Source: a virus
Direction: 5' to 3' (one strand)
Virus record (IMG/VR): IMGVR_UViG_3300044797_000185
Span: 1 to 64,000 of that record
DNA length: 64,000 nucleotides
The notes below the pieces were generated by a model. The model was not told where the DNA came from, ran no database searches, and worked only from the letters and a program-made list of their open reading frames with translations. Position numbers and translations under genes: made by a program. Positions 7,755-15,576 of this stretch are shown here, in pieces; positions within the stretch are counted from its first letter, which is position 1; each line of letters begins with the position of its first letter.

Positions 7755-10700
7755 TAAAATTGGGTCTACTTTAAAAATTTTAAAAACTGCTTCTTCTGCT
7801 ACAGATCTATTGATGGATGCACCAATGACTGAGAAACTTCCAAATTCTTCTACAATAATTGAACCAAAGCACTCGGATTTTCTTTATTATCGAGCCCGAG
7901 CCATAAGTTCTGGGGATTTTGGGCCAATGGGCAAAGATGGATCTCGTGGTTGGAATTACAATGGTAATTTTGACTACTTTCCTCGTAAAGAATTAGAAGC
8001 TTCCTATGAAACTTTCGTTGGAAGAAATATATTTTTAGATCATAATTCTGAAAGTTCTTTATATTCTATTGGTAAGATTATTGATGCTGTTCCTGTAGAT
8101 GATCCTGAAACTGGTGAATTTTATATTGAGTTGGTTGGAAAGATTGATCGAACCCTTCACCCAGAAATTTGTCGTAAGATTGAAACAGGCGAACTTAATA
8201 GTACTTCAATGGGATGCTCTGTCGATGATTCTATGTGCTCAGTTTGTGGCAATGTTCTGCATTCTGATGCAGATGAGAAATGTGACCATATGGGAATGAA
8301 TCTTGGTAAGAAGTTTCCCGCTGAGATTGATCTTCCTCAGTACAACATCCATAAAGGTGATATGGTTCCTTGTTTTTCAATTAACTCTGGCATTGTCTTT
8401 AATGAGGATAGTATTGTAGGCGTTCCTGCTGATCCTTCAGCTGTCATTAAAACCGTTTTGTCAAATATGAAAAGTCGTTTAACTAAAAAAGCTTCTCTTT
8501 CAAAAGAAGAGCAATTAGATTTAACTTCACAGATGGAAAAACTATTTGAAAAATTAGATGAGAATACAAAAGTCTCATTGAGAGCTGAATTTTGTGGCGT
8601 TTGTCCACCAGTTGAAAAGGAGTCGTCCATGGCTGATAAGAATGTTATACCTAATGATGAACAAAAAAAGATTTTATCTAAGCTTTCTGCTTTAGAGATG
8701 GAGCAACTTGAGTCTTATGTTCAGCATAAAACCAAGAAAGCTAATGAAGTAATCAATAAAGAAGTAGTTGCTGATGCTGCTTCTAAAGAAGAAACATTCC
8801 TATCTAAGATCGTTGCCAAAGTTAAAAATAGTTTTGCCGCCGAATTGTTAGAAAAAAAGATTGAAACAGTTGCTAAAGAAGAGATGAAAAAAGCTCCACA
8901 TTCAAAAGAATGTAATGATGCTAATGATAAGCATGTCGGTGAGAAAGAACTTTGTATTTGTGAAGCTAAAAAAGTTTCAGCTAAATTTCAAGAAGATAAA
9001 AATAACGTTTTAGATTCAACATGGTCAGTCAATGAAGGCGATAAATGTGTACTCGAAGCTTCCCTTAAAGATATTTGGGGTGCACAATTTGCTCTTCTTT
9101 CTTTCTCCGATCAAAAATGGGCAACTAGTGAAGCCTATGGTAAAGAAGTAATTTCTCGTTATACAAAAGAGGGTCTTGCAAAGCTTGCAGATCTTTGGGA
9201 CGTATCACATAAGCTTTCAAAAACAGCTAGTGAGCCAAAGCTTGGTCCTTCAGGGACTTATGCAACTCCTACAACTGGTACAGATAATAAGAAACATAGT
9301 TATCCTACTGAGCCTAAGTTTGTCATGCCTGGACAAGATGCAGGTCAAAAAGGCCCCGCTGCTCCAGCACATCAGGATATGAAGACTGATCCTAAATTTA
9401 AAATGTCTGGACAGGAAAAAGGCCAAACAGGTCCTGCTGCTCCTAAGCCAATGGCAGTAAAAACAGATTATTCAGAACCAAAGCCAGAAGCAGAAGGTAA
9501 AGAAGTTAAAACTACTCCTAAGAATCCAGAGGAAAAAGATGCAAAAAAATCTGAAAAAGAAGTTGAGACTTCTTATGTAGCTAAGGGTACTGAAGTAATG
9601 GAATCTGAAGAAAAAGAGAATAAAAAAGAGGAAAAGAAAGCCTCTATTGCTATTAAAGCTGAAAATTGGAAAGTTCGTTATTATGATAAAGATGATAAAG
9701 TAATTTCTTCCCATGTAATTAAAGATCGAACTGAACATGAAGCTTCTAAAGAAGCAGAAGGTGATATGCCTTCAGGATGTGAAGATTGGAGCATGATGCC
9801 TGTTAAAGAGGAAAAGAAAGCCTCTCTAATTAGCTGGACTTCCTTAACACCAAAGGCACAAGATTTTATTAAAACTGCTGCAAAGAAACATATTGCAAGT
9901 GGCATGAAGAATGCTGAAGCCGTAGCAAAGGCACACAGCGAATTTACAGCTCAGGAGACTATTATGGAAAAGAAAGCAGCCGATAAACCAGTAGAAAGCG
10001 TTGATGGATCTACTTTACCAGATGGTACGAAAAAATTTGATGCCAAACCAGAAGAAGCAGTTAAAGGTACAACCGTTCCTGGTGGTGCTGCTCCAACTAG
10101 TGCTCCTGAAACAAGTGCTCAAGGTGATAAAGAGCATAAAATTACAGATTTAACGAAAAAACCCGATGAAGCAGTAGATGGAACTACTCTTCCAAAAGAT
10201 CATATTTCTAATACTGAGAAGAGTGATGAAAGTTCAAAAAGCACCACTTTCCCAGATAGTAAGAAAGAAATAGGAGATGAAGCAGACTCAGCAGTTAAGA
10301 AAGCTGCTAAATCTGAAAGTTCTGCTCCAATTGAAGCAGTACAGGATAAACCAGCACTTTCTAAAGCAACAGTGGGTGATACTCCCGAAAGCGCACGAGA
10401 AGGTGGGGATTTAAAGAAAGATCCAAAAGATATTGAATCAGTTAATAAAAAAGCCGCAACTGAAATGCCTACTCCTCCTGAACATGCAGATCCTTTAGTT
10501 GATGATGTTAAACCAGAACATGAGATGGAAAATATGTCTCTCGATCCTATGGCCCCTAAAATGGATGCACCTAAAGAAGAAGTATCTGCATTTGATTCTA
10601 CCGAAACCCTTGATATTGGTGAAGGTTATTCTGCTTCCAAAGATAAAGAAACAAAAGAAATTATCGTTTCTAAAGATGGCAAAGAAGTAAAACGTCTCCC

Positions 10701-11370
10701 AGATGGATTTGGTAAAGAAGCTGGTGAAGTTCTTAAGCTTATGAAGGCAGTTCTTGGTCTTCCAGCTGAAGATGCAAAAATGCCATCTGCTGGTCCTGAT
10801 GTCATGGCCCCTAAAATGGATGATAAGAAAGAAGAGCCAAAAGTTGAAGAACATCCAGCTCTTGAAGAAGCCCATGAAGACGAACTTGGCATTAAGGAAT
10901 CTGCTCTTAAGGTTAAAGAAGCTGAGCTTATTAAGAAAGAAGCAGCTCTAAAGGCCAAAGAAGTTTCCGCAGCTAAAGAAGAAGCTTCTAAGAAATTCGC
11001 AGCCATTCTTCAAACACGTTCTGAACGTTGCCGCAAGATTGTTGCTGAGCTTGTTGAGAAAGAACAACTTTCTTATGATAAGACTGTTTATGAAGCAGAA
11101 CTTAAGAGTGGAGCACATCTCTTAGACGCACGTAAAAAGGCTTTCGAAGCTGCTATTACGGCTAAGATGAAAGAATTTATTGCACTTAATGATGAAGGAC
11201 TAAACGTTATGGAAGCAACAGTAAAAAGTCTCCATACTCCAACATCCACTACAAATACCAAGAGAGCAAGTCGCCTATTTGTTTCTCCTCAGTATAATGA
11301 GCAGATGTCTGAAGATGAAGAAATTGCAAAAATCTTCAAAAGCATGGGAACAAATAATAAGCCACAATAA
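7747..11370 (+). CDS. prohead protease fused to a long scaffold-like region
   Basis: 1207 aa from the ATG at 7747. The first 230 residues look like a prohead maturation protease: FVGRNIFLDHN holds a candidate catalytic His99 and ELNSTSMGCSV a candidate Ser (152 or 154), followed by a CxxC-type zinc element (CSVCG and CDHMG). Residues 270-1000 are Lys/Glu/Ala/Pro-rich with internal repeats built around GQxxGQxGPAAP and PDEAVDGTTLP, and 1000-1130 is a coiled coil. Such low-complexity, charged regions are typical of internal scaffolds digested during maturation. A single chain carrying both functions is known in other phages but this one is very long. The catalytic residues are inferred by pattern only. 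Confidence 0.72.
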   Translation: MINKIGSTLKILKTASSATDLLMDAPMTEKLPNSSTIIEPKHSDFLYYRARAISSGDFGPMGKDGSRGWNYNGNFDYFPRKELEASYETFVGRNIFLDHNSESSLYSIGKIIDAVPVDDPETGEFYIELVGKIDRTLHPEICRKIETGELNSTSMGCSVDDSMCSVCGNVLHSDADEKCDHMGMNLGKKFPAEIDLPQYNIHKGDMVPCFSINSGIVFNEDSIVGVPADPSAVIKTVLSNMKSRLTKKASLSKEEQLDLTSQMEKLFEKLDENTKVSLRAEFCGVCPPVEKESSMADKNVIPNDEQKKILSKLSALEMEQLESYVQHKTKKANEVINKEVVADAASKEETFLSKIVAKVKNSFAAELLEKKIETVAKEEMKKAPHSKECNDANDKHVGEKELCICEAKKVSAKFQEDKNNVLDSTWSVNEGDKCVLEASLKDIWGAQFALLSFSDQKWATSEAYGKEVISRYTKEGLAKLADLWDVSHKLSKTASEPKLGPSGTYATPTTGTDNKKHSYPTEPKFVMPGQDAGQKGPAAPAHQDMKTDPKFKMSGQEKGQTGPAAPKPMAVKTDYSEPKPEAEGKEVKTTPKNPEEKDAKKSEKEVETSYVAKGTEVMESEEKENKKEEKKASIAIKAENWKVRYYDKDDKVISSHVIKDRTEHEASKEAEGDMPSGCEDWSMMPVKEEKKASLISWTSLTPKAQDFIKTAAKKHIASGMKNAEAVAKAHSEFTAQETIMEKKAADKPVESVDGSTLPDGTKKFDAKPEEAVKGTTVPGGAAPTSAPETSAQGDKEHKITDLTKKPDEAVDGTTLPKDHISNTEKSDESSKSTTFPDSKKEIGDEADSAVKKAAKSESSAPIEAVQDKPALSKATVGDTPESAREGGDLKKDPKDIESVNKKAATEMPTPPEHADPLVDDVKPEHEMENMSLDPMAPKMDAPKEEVSAFDSTETLDIGEGYSASKDKETKEIIVSKDGKEVKRLPDGFGKEAGEVLKLMKAVLGLPAEDAKMPSAGPDVMAPKMDDKKEEPKVEEHPALEEAHEDELGIKESALKVKEAELIKKEAALKAKEVSAAKEEASKKFAAILQTRSERCRKIVAELVEKEQLSYDKTVYEAELKSGAHLLDARKKAFEAAITAKMKEFIALNDEGLNVMEATVKSLHTPTSTTNTKRASRLFVSPQYNEQMSEDEEIAKIFKSMGTNNKPQ

Positions 11371-11576
11371 AATTTGATAAAACCTAGGTCAAACTTGGTT
11401 GTATGTGGGAATACATCCTCGTAAATGTTTCAGTCTTACCGATTAGTTTAAAAGAATAAAAGAACCCGATTTCCCACAAATAAATTGTGGGCCTTTAAAA
11501 AGCCTAACAACTAGAGAAGATTAGAATCGCCCATCAAAAAACACAAACAAAAATAAATTAATTAAGGAGTTCTAAG
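11371..11576 (+). promoter_or_regulatory. structured leader before the decoration/capsid genes
   Basis: 206 bases without a gene. A hairpin at about 11398-11419 presents the loop GTGGGA; 11473-11491 forms a second hairpin (CCCACAA with TTGTGGG, loop of five). The first loop is complementary to TCCCAC in and just before the second stem, so the two could pair alternatively (pseudoknot or switch). A short GGC/GCC hairpin follows, then AAGGAG before the ATG. It may control or stabilise the abundant capsid message; inference from pairing only. Confidence 0.5.
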
Positions 11577-12047
11577 ATGGCAATTCGAATCGTTAAAGAA
11601 GTCAATCGTTCCGTCTCATACCCAATCGCCTCTGGGAATATCGTTGGTGGAAATCTATTGCAGTTAAACGCAAGTGCACAGCTCTTGCCCTGGGTTCACA
11701 CTCAGACAGCAGGACAGCCTTTCGGTCTCGCAATCGAATCCAACATCTTCTTCCCTCTTCAGCCAGCAAACGGTGAAGTCGCAGGTCAAGGTTTCGACTA
11801 TACCAACTTCAATCGTGGCGGTCTTGAATCCGTGTTCAACAACGGTGGAGATTTCGTTCTTTATGATGATGGTCGTGGTTTACCTTATGATTTGGGCACA
11901 TATGCTGTTAATCAGCCTGTGTATGCCTCTGCAACAGTTGATGGAAACATCACATCTGCTGCTACAAGCGGAGTTCTTGTTGGTTACGTCGTAAGTTTCG
12001 ACGTTGCAACAAATCCAACTCAGCTCGAAATCAAATCAATTATCTAA
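11577..12047 (+). CDS. putative capsid decoration (cement) protein
   Basis: 156 aa, beta-rich, without Cys, directly upstream of the major capsid gene, where decoration proteins usually lie. The start MAIRIVKEVNRSVSYPIASG and the GQPFGLAIES segment resemble small head-stabilising proteins. Codon choice changes here to more C-ending and CGC/CTC codons than in the surrounding genes, as expected for a highly expressed structural protein. AAGGAG ribosome site. The name rests on position, size and composition. Confidence 0.62.
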   Translation: MAIRIVKEVNRSVSYPIASGNIVGGNLLQLNASAQLLPWVHTQTAGQPFGLAIESNIFFPLQPANGEVAGQGFDYTNFNRGGLESVFNNGGDFVLYDDGRGLPYDLGTYAVNQPVYASATVDGNITSAATSGVLVGYVVSFDVATNPTQLEIKSII

Positions 12048-12064
12048 GTAATTAGGTAAAAATC

Positions 12065-12099
12065 TAGTTGTAAACAAGATTGGCCGTGAGGCTGACTTG
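12065..12099 (+). promoter_or_regulatory. hairpin in the capsid gene leader
   Basis: In the 71-base gap before the capsid gene, ACAAG pairs with CTTGT around an inner GGCC/GGCT stem closed by a GTGA tetraloop (GNRA type). The ribosome site AAAGGAG follows about ten bases later. Probably an mRNA-stabilising or processing element between two highly expressed genes. Confidence 0.45.
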
Positions 12100-12118
12100 T
12101 AATTTAAAGGAGAAATTT

Positions 12119-13075
12119 ATGAACGACAAACTAAATGTCGAAGCCTCACAAGAAATTCTCTCAGGCGCACAGGTAGAGGAAAAGCTCTCCCGTTTGATGA
12201 ATTCTCCAGGTGGACTTCAAAAAATCGCACAGCAAATGCTCTCGCCCTTAAAGCGCGAACTTTTGTACGAAGGCCGTATTCGCCAACTCTTCCAGACCTA
12301 TAAACTAGCTCTTGGAGAAGAAGCAGTATTCGATGCCGATGTTGATGTACCAGCCGCAAGCATCTCAGTCGAAGGTCTTCCTCAGCAACTCGAAGTTCTC
12401 GCAGATCGTATTCGCGTAGAAACGTCCCCTATTTCTACACGTCCTATGATTCGTTGGAATGAATCGAACTTCCGTAAATATGACGTTCTAAACAGAACAC
12501 AGGAACGCGCAAAAGCAAGCATCATGCTTCAAGAAGATACTCGTGGTTATAATTTGATCAACTTCGCAAGCGGTTTGACAAATCAGACACCCGCAGCATC
12601 ACTTGCTGGCACGACAGCTGCAACCAACAATCCTTCCGTTATTGCTAACGGATCAACAGGATTGTCGATGTATACCTTGGCTACCGCAATCGTAACTCTA
12701 AGCTCAAAGCTTTTAGTTGCCAGCAAGCTATATATCAACCCACTAACACGCAGAGACTTGTTGCTCTTTAACAATGCTCCCAGCGGTAACGGCGGGCTTG
12801 GTATCTTCGCTCCTAACTTCCAGGACATGGCTCTCAAAGCAGGTCGCGTAGGTGGAATCATGGGCGTTGACGTTCTTGAATCAATCGTAGTCCCAACATC
12901 TGCATGTTTCGTCTTGGCTCCAGCTGATTACCTAGGCGTATTGGCAATCCGCACAGACCTAAGCGTTGAAACCATGAAGGATGTAAACAAGATGGCAGAC
13001 GTGTTTGCTATCTGGGAGGATGTCGGGTTTCTTATCCGCTACGCAAAGGGAATTGTAAAAATAACCCTCCCCTAA
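12119..13075 (+). CDS. major capsid protein (HK97 fold expected)
   Basis: 318 aa from the ATG at 12119, preceded by AAAGGAG. Pattern of a myovirus major capsid protein: helical N-arm, then a beta/alpha P-domain with FDADVDVP, WNESNFRKYDVL and RGYNLINFASG, and a C-terminal A-domain with MGVDVLESIVVP. It follows the protease/scaffold and decoration genes. The codon usage is the most GC-biased in the window, in line with very high expression. An earlier in-frame start at 12080 would lack a ribosome site. No HK97 crosslink residues can be assigned. Confidence 0.85.
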   Translation: MNDKLNVEASQEILSGAQVEEKLSRLMNSPGGLQKIAQQMLSPLKRELLYEGRIRQLFQTYKLALGEEAVFDADVDVPAASISVEGLPQQLEVLADRIRVETSPISTRPMIRWNESNFRKYDVLNRTQERAKASIMLQEDTRGYNLINFASGLTNQTPAASLAGTTAATNNPSVIANGSTGLSMYTLATAIVTLSSKLLVASKLYINPLTRRDLLLFNNAPSGNGGLGIFAPNFQDMALKAGRVGGIMGVDVLESIVVPTSACFVLAPADYLGVLAIRTDLSVETMKDVNKMADVFAIWEDVGFLIRYAKGIVKITLP

Positions 13076-13111
13076 GTAATTGTTAGGGTCTGTATCGCAG
13101 TGTTTTTACTG

Positions 13112-13133
13112 GGGGGAATGTAAAAATTCCCCC
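13112..13133 (+). terminator. stem-loop after the capsid gene
   Basis: GGGGGAAT pairs with ATTCCCCC (8 bp, loop of six). It is 36 bases after the capsid stop and directly abuts the -35 box of the next promoter. It lacks a long T-run on the + strand, so it may act as a weak terminator or as a 3' stabiliser of the capsid message. Confidence 0.5.
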
Positions 13134-13162
13134 TTGATAAAAACATAAAAATATGTTATACT
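13134..13162 (+). promoter_or_regulatory. sigma70-type promoter, leaderless
   Basis: TTGATA, 17-base spacer ending in TGT, then TATACT at 13157-13162. The ATG of the GIY-YIG gene begins only five bases later, so the transcript should start at or next to the start codon. No ribosome site is present. Confidence 0.7.
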
Positions 13163-13167
13163 AATAT

Positions 13168-13806
13168 ATGGAAAAGATTAGCGGTGTCTATTTAATTACT
13201 CATATTGAAAGTAAAAAAATATATGTAGGTTCATCTATTGATATTTCACGTAGATGGAAAGAACATATAAATCATCTTAATTTAAATAAGCATGAAAATC
13301 CTAAACTTCAAAATGCTTGGAATAAATATGGAGAAGATGCTTTTAGATTTGAAATTTTAGAAAAAGTAGAACCTATCAAAGAAAAAATATTATCAATAGA
13401 ACAAATTTATTTAGATAGATATCAAAGTTACAAAAGAGAATTGGGATTTAATCTTTATAAAACTGCTGGAAGTCCTCAAGGAACCCAATGGGATGAGGAA
13501 CAAAAAGCAAGATTGTCAGAAACACGTAAAAATCAATTTAAAGTAGAAGAAGGTCATTTTAAAGGTAAAAAACATAGTCTTGGAACACGAGAAGCTATGC
13601 ATAAAGTTCATGAAGAGAGATATAAAAAACTTCAAGAAGAAGGAAAAGTACCTCCTCAAACTGGTTACAAACATACAATAGCAGCACGTAATAAAATGAT
13701 AGAAGCTAATAAAGATAGAGTTCTACCTAAAAATTTCGCAGAAAATGTTCGTAAACGTAGATTAGAAACTAAGCTAGTTAATGGTCATTGGGTTCATCCT
13801 ATATAA
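13168..13806 (+). CDS. GIY-YIG homing endonuclease with NUMOD3-like motifs
   Basis: 212 aa. GVYLITH, KIYVGSS and an Arg-rich helix (ISRRWKEH) form the GIY-YIG core, with Glu in SIEQIYLDRY as metal ligand. The C-terminal half carries NUMOD3-type DNA-binding elements (HFKGKKHSLGTREAM and a later GYKHTIAARNKM). It has its own promoter and no ribosome site, unlike the structural genes around it, which fits a mobile gene that brought its own expression signals to the space after the capsid gene. Confidence 0.88.
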   Translation: MEKISGVYLITHIESKKIYVGSSIDISRRWKEHINHLNLNKHENPKLQNAWNKYGEDAFRFEILEKVEPIKEKILSIEQIYLDRYQSYKRELGFNLYKTAGSPQGTQWDEEQKARLSETRKNQFKVEEGHFKGKKHSLGTREAMHKVHEERYKKLQEEGKVPPQTGYKHTIAARNKMIEANKDRVLPKNFAENVRKRRLETKLVNGHWVHPI

Positions 13807-13821
13807 GATATAAGAAAACCC

Positions 13822-13850
13822 TTGACAAATAGATAAAGATCTGATATACT
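13822..13850 (+). promoter_or_regulatory. sigma70 promoter, leaderless
   Basis: Perfect TTGACA, 17 bases, TATACT at 13845-13850, with TGA just before the -10. The next ATG is six bases downstream at 13857. Likely drives the tiny Cys-rich gene and the tRNAs after it. Confidence 0.82.
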
Positions 13851-13856
13851 TAATAT

Positions 13857-13985
13857 ATGAAAGATTGCTTAAAAAGAAACCATTCTTATTGCGACCTTGA
13901 GAAATTAGATGACAAAACTGTTTGTCCTAAGTGTAAAGGATTAGTTTCCTATCGTGATTGTAAGGAATTTGTTAAAGTAGTATAG
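13857..13985 (+). CDS. tiny Cys-rich protein, 42 aa
   Basis: MKDC..., with Cys at 4, 12, 23, 26 and 35: CPKCKG is a zinc-knuckle, the first two Cys could complete the site. It starts six bases after a perfect promoter, with no leader or ribosome site, and ends 12 bases before tRNA-Ala. Too short for firm family assignment; coding is supported by the Cys pattern, the promoter and the similar neighbour at 14177. Confidence 0.6.
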   Translation: MKDCLKRNHSYCDLEKLDDKTVCPKCKGLVSYRDCKEFVKVV

Positions 13986-13997
13986 AGTTTGTTTAGT

Positions 13998-14070
13998 GGG
14001 CTTGTAGCTCAATTAGGAGAGCGCGTCGTTTGCAACGATGAGGTAGCAGGGGCAGAACCTGTCGGGTCCA
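13998..14070 (+). tRNA. tRNA-Ala (TGC)
   Basis: A complete cloverleaf of 73 bases: acceptor GGGCTTG/CGGGTCC, D-arm GCTC/GAGC, anticodon loop TTTGCAA (anticodon TGC), T-stem GCAGG/CCTGT, discriminator A. The acceptor has G3-T70, the alanine identity pair. Two oddities: the T-loop is GGCAGAA rather than TTCRANN, and CTA rather than CCA follows. The flanks extend the acceptor by a perfect 10-bp helix. Confidence 0.82.
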
Positions 14071-14093
14071 CTAAACAAATTAGTTTGTTTTGT

Positions 14094-14168
14094 TGTCTTG
14101 TAGCTCAATGGTGGAGCAAGGAGCTGTTAACTCCAAGGCTACAGGTTCGAGTCCTGTCGAGACAGCCA
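14094..14168 (+). tRNA. tRNA-Asn (GTT)
   Basis: Acceptor TGTCTTG/CGAGACA, D-arm GCTC/GAGC, anticodon loop CTGTTAA (anticodon GTT), T-arm ACAGG-TTCGAGT-CCTGT, discriminator G and an encoded CCA. The first pair of the anticodon stem is A-A, otherwise regular. G73 fits asparagine identity. Confidence 0.9.
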
Positions 14169-14176
14169 AATAAATT

Positions 14177-14347
14177 ATGATTGATAAAGCTTGGATGAAT
14201 GAATATGCTTACCAAGTAAAGACTTGCCCTAGATGTCATAAAAATTCATTTTGTTTAATTTTTGAATGCAACGAATTTGGGCAAGAATGGGAATGTGCGG
14301 AAAGCACTTGTGGATACAATCCAAAGTGTGCCCATTGTAATAAATAA
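14177..14347 (+). CDS. tiny Cys-rich protein, 56 aa
   Basis: Starts eight bases after tRNA-Asn. Eight Cys: CPRC, CLIFEC, CAESTC and CAHC, arranged like two zinc ribbons. The spacing and ending (KCAHCNK) resemble rubredoxin/zinc-ribbon proteins; function unknown. No ribosome site is seen, so it may be translated from a processed end of the tRNA transcript. Not part of the NLEYLE family. Confidence 0.6.
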   Translation: MIDKAWMNEYAYQVKTCPRCHKNSFCLIFECNEFGQEWECAESTCGYNPKCAHCNK

Positions 14348-14439
14348 GATTTTGCCTCATGTACCATGTTGTACACTGAGATTAGCCCAGGTGCAGGGCC
14401 GTGGGCAGTTATAATCCACAAGTAATGTACCACAATTTA

Positions 14440-14550
14440 GTCTAGAAAAAGTAACATGCTCAACGAGAAGAAGAAAAATGTAGTGCTATCTACGATGGGA
14501 TTGATCACCTTGAAGAGTCCTCTTCCCCGATCATAGCTGTGAGCCTAGAC
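14440..14550 (+). ncRNA. branched RNA-like unit
   Basis: Closed by GTCTAG with CTAGAC, then GCTCA (14458) with TGAGC (14540). Inside are GTAG/CTAC (14480-14493) and TGATC/GATCA (14502-14533) enclosing GAAGA-GTCC-TCTTC. Four helices in nested, compatible register suggest a genuine folded RNA. Confidence 0.45.
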
Positions 14551-14617
14551 CTATATTCCCCCTGTTATTCGTAGCAGGGCGCAGGGCTGCAAAGCTCTTG
14601 CATTATTCTCAAAAGTA

Positions 14618-14690
14618 CCCTATTGAATACTGAGAAAGCCTTTGGTAGATGAGGATTAAGTGTCATTGGAATATGACCGCTTCAATAGGG
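14618..14690 (+). ncRNA. tRNA-sized unit closed by a perfect 10-bp helix
   Basis: CCCTATTGAA pairs exactly with TTCAATAGGG around 53 bases, total length 73, followed by ATCA. An internal GTCAT/ATGAC hairpin sits where a T-arm could be, but no T-loop or anticodon stem can be drawn. It is either a degenerate tRNA or a different small RNA; it lies nine bases before tRNA-Met. Confidence 0.45.
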
Positions 14691-14698
14691 ATCAATTT

Positions 14699-14774
14699 CG
14701 CGGGTTAAAGTTCTGGTGAACTTATCGGTCTCATAAGCCGATTTAGAGTAGTTCGATTCTACTATCCGCAACCA
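14699..14774 (+). tRNA. tRNA-Met (CAT), initiator-like
   Basis: 76 bases including encoded CCA. The first base C faces A72, the unpaired C1-A72 that marks bacterial initiator tRNAs; the rest of the acceptor pairs. D-arm AAGT/ACTT with GG in the loop, anticodon loop CTCATAA as in bacterial tRNA-fMet, T-arm AGTAG-TTCGATT-CTACT, discriminator A. It lacks the full run of three G-C pairs in the anticodon stem (G-C, G-C, then T-G), so initiator identity is likely, not certain. Confidence 0.85.
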
Positions 14775-14985
14775 TTTGGTGAACCTATTGTTCATGTGCT
14801 GGAGACTAGGATGCCTCGCAAGGGCTTAAAGGTATTCACAGGTTTTGCAACCTGGAAGTGCATGATCCACCAATAATTTAAAAGAAGAAGTTCATACCTT
14901 AATGTACTGCACAGAAAAATAAAGACTTTCACCTCGCTTAGATTAGAGTTTCAAAAATCTAATACTTCTAAGGAGACACACAATA
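14775..14985 (+). ncRNA. structured non-coding tract, part 2, and leader of the next gene
   Basis: TTGGTG (14776) pairs with CACCAA (14868) around TCATG/CATGA and inner hairpins GCCT/GGGC and CAGGT/ACCTG: a 98-base unit whose 3' end carries CCACCA. It is not a tRNA I can fold. From about 14937, TTAGATT/AATCTAA forms a hairpin before the AAGGAG site of the next gene. Confidence 0.45.
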
Positions 14986-15576
14986 ATGGCTATAATGACA
15001 CGTTCAGTTACAAATACAAGTTCGTTAAATCCTATAACTTTGTTCGTTCCAGGATTTGATCCTGAAAATCCACTCGTAATTGCCCCTAGCACAACCGTTG
15101 ATCTTTTATCAATGATGCCCGCAGAGGCACTTCATGCAATGCAGGGAAATCTTTCCCAACTCATCGCTGCTGGTGAATTGGTACTCCCTGATCCAGTTAA
15201 TGCTACAGTTGACTCATCTGTAATATATCCTGGTGCAATGTTGAGTTGGATTTCAGCTAATGATACACAGATCGTATTTAATCCTACAGCTTCAAGTGGT
15301 GGACATGTTGCTGGTGCCGCTACCGCTCTTCAGTTAACAAACGCAGCAGGAGCAATTGATTCTTGGGATAATAGTACAACAGTAGTTGTTTCTGTTGCTT
15401 CTGGTGGAACAGCCCCTCTTATTAATGGACATGCTTCTCCAGTTACTATTACAATGAGTATGGGACAGGCTGCAATTGTTGTTACTGATTCAGCTTCAGG
15501 AAGTGTGCATTTGGCACTTTCAGCTCCTAGCCGTTCATTAACAGTTAGCTCCACATACATTGCAACACTAAGCTAA
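14986..15576 (+). CDS. putative virion surface protein, 196 aa
   Basis: Beta-rich, Ser/Thr/Ala/Val-rich, no Cys, as in phage head or tail appendage proteins. The last 90 residues (GAIDSWDNSTTVVVSVASGG onward) look like an Ig-like or jelly-roll sandwich. Good AAGGAG site. Lies after the tRNA region, followed by a strong hairpin, so it is probably a separately expressed structural gene. Specific role unknown. Confidence 0.6.
   Translation: MAIMTRSVTNTSSLNPITLFVPGFDPENPLVIAPSTTVDLLSMMPAEALHAMQGNLSQLIAAGELVLPDPVNATVDSSVIYPGAMLSWISANDTQIVFNPTASSGGHVAGAATALQLTNAAGAIDSWDNSTTVVVSVASGGTAPLINGHASPVTITMSMGQAAIVVTDSASGSVHLALSAPSRSLTVSSTYIATLS

Larger units (their letters stand above)
14348..14698 (+). 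ncRNA. structured non-coding tract, part 1
   Basis: 351 bases with no plausible ORF but many helices. In order: short hairpins near 14356-14416 (GTAC/GTAC, GCCC/GGGC, GTGG/CCAC); a branched unit 14440-14550; CCCTG/CAGGG at 14560-14579; a GCAA-capped hairpin 14581-14601; and a tRNA-sized unit 14618-14690. Base composition is more GC than neighbouring genes. I recognise no known RNA family. Confidence 0.5.

Noticed and set aside
14236-14433. Minus-strand ORF across the Cys-rich gene and structured tract
   Set aside because: It spans hairpins and a gene on the other strand, and lacks a ribosome site.
14348-14440. tRNA-His from the hairpin with loop AGGTGCA
   Set aside because: The base before the anticodon is not T, the stem has only four pairs and no T-arm follows.
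14776-14873. A further tRNA ending in CCACCA
   Set aside because: No acceptor pairing next to the CCA, no T-loop TTC and no seven-base anticodon loop in register.
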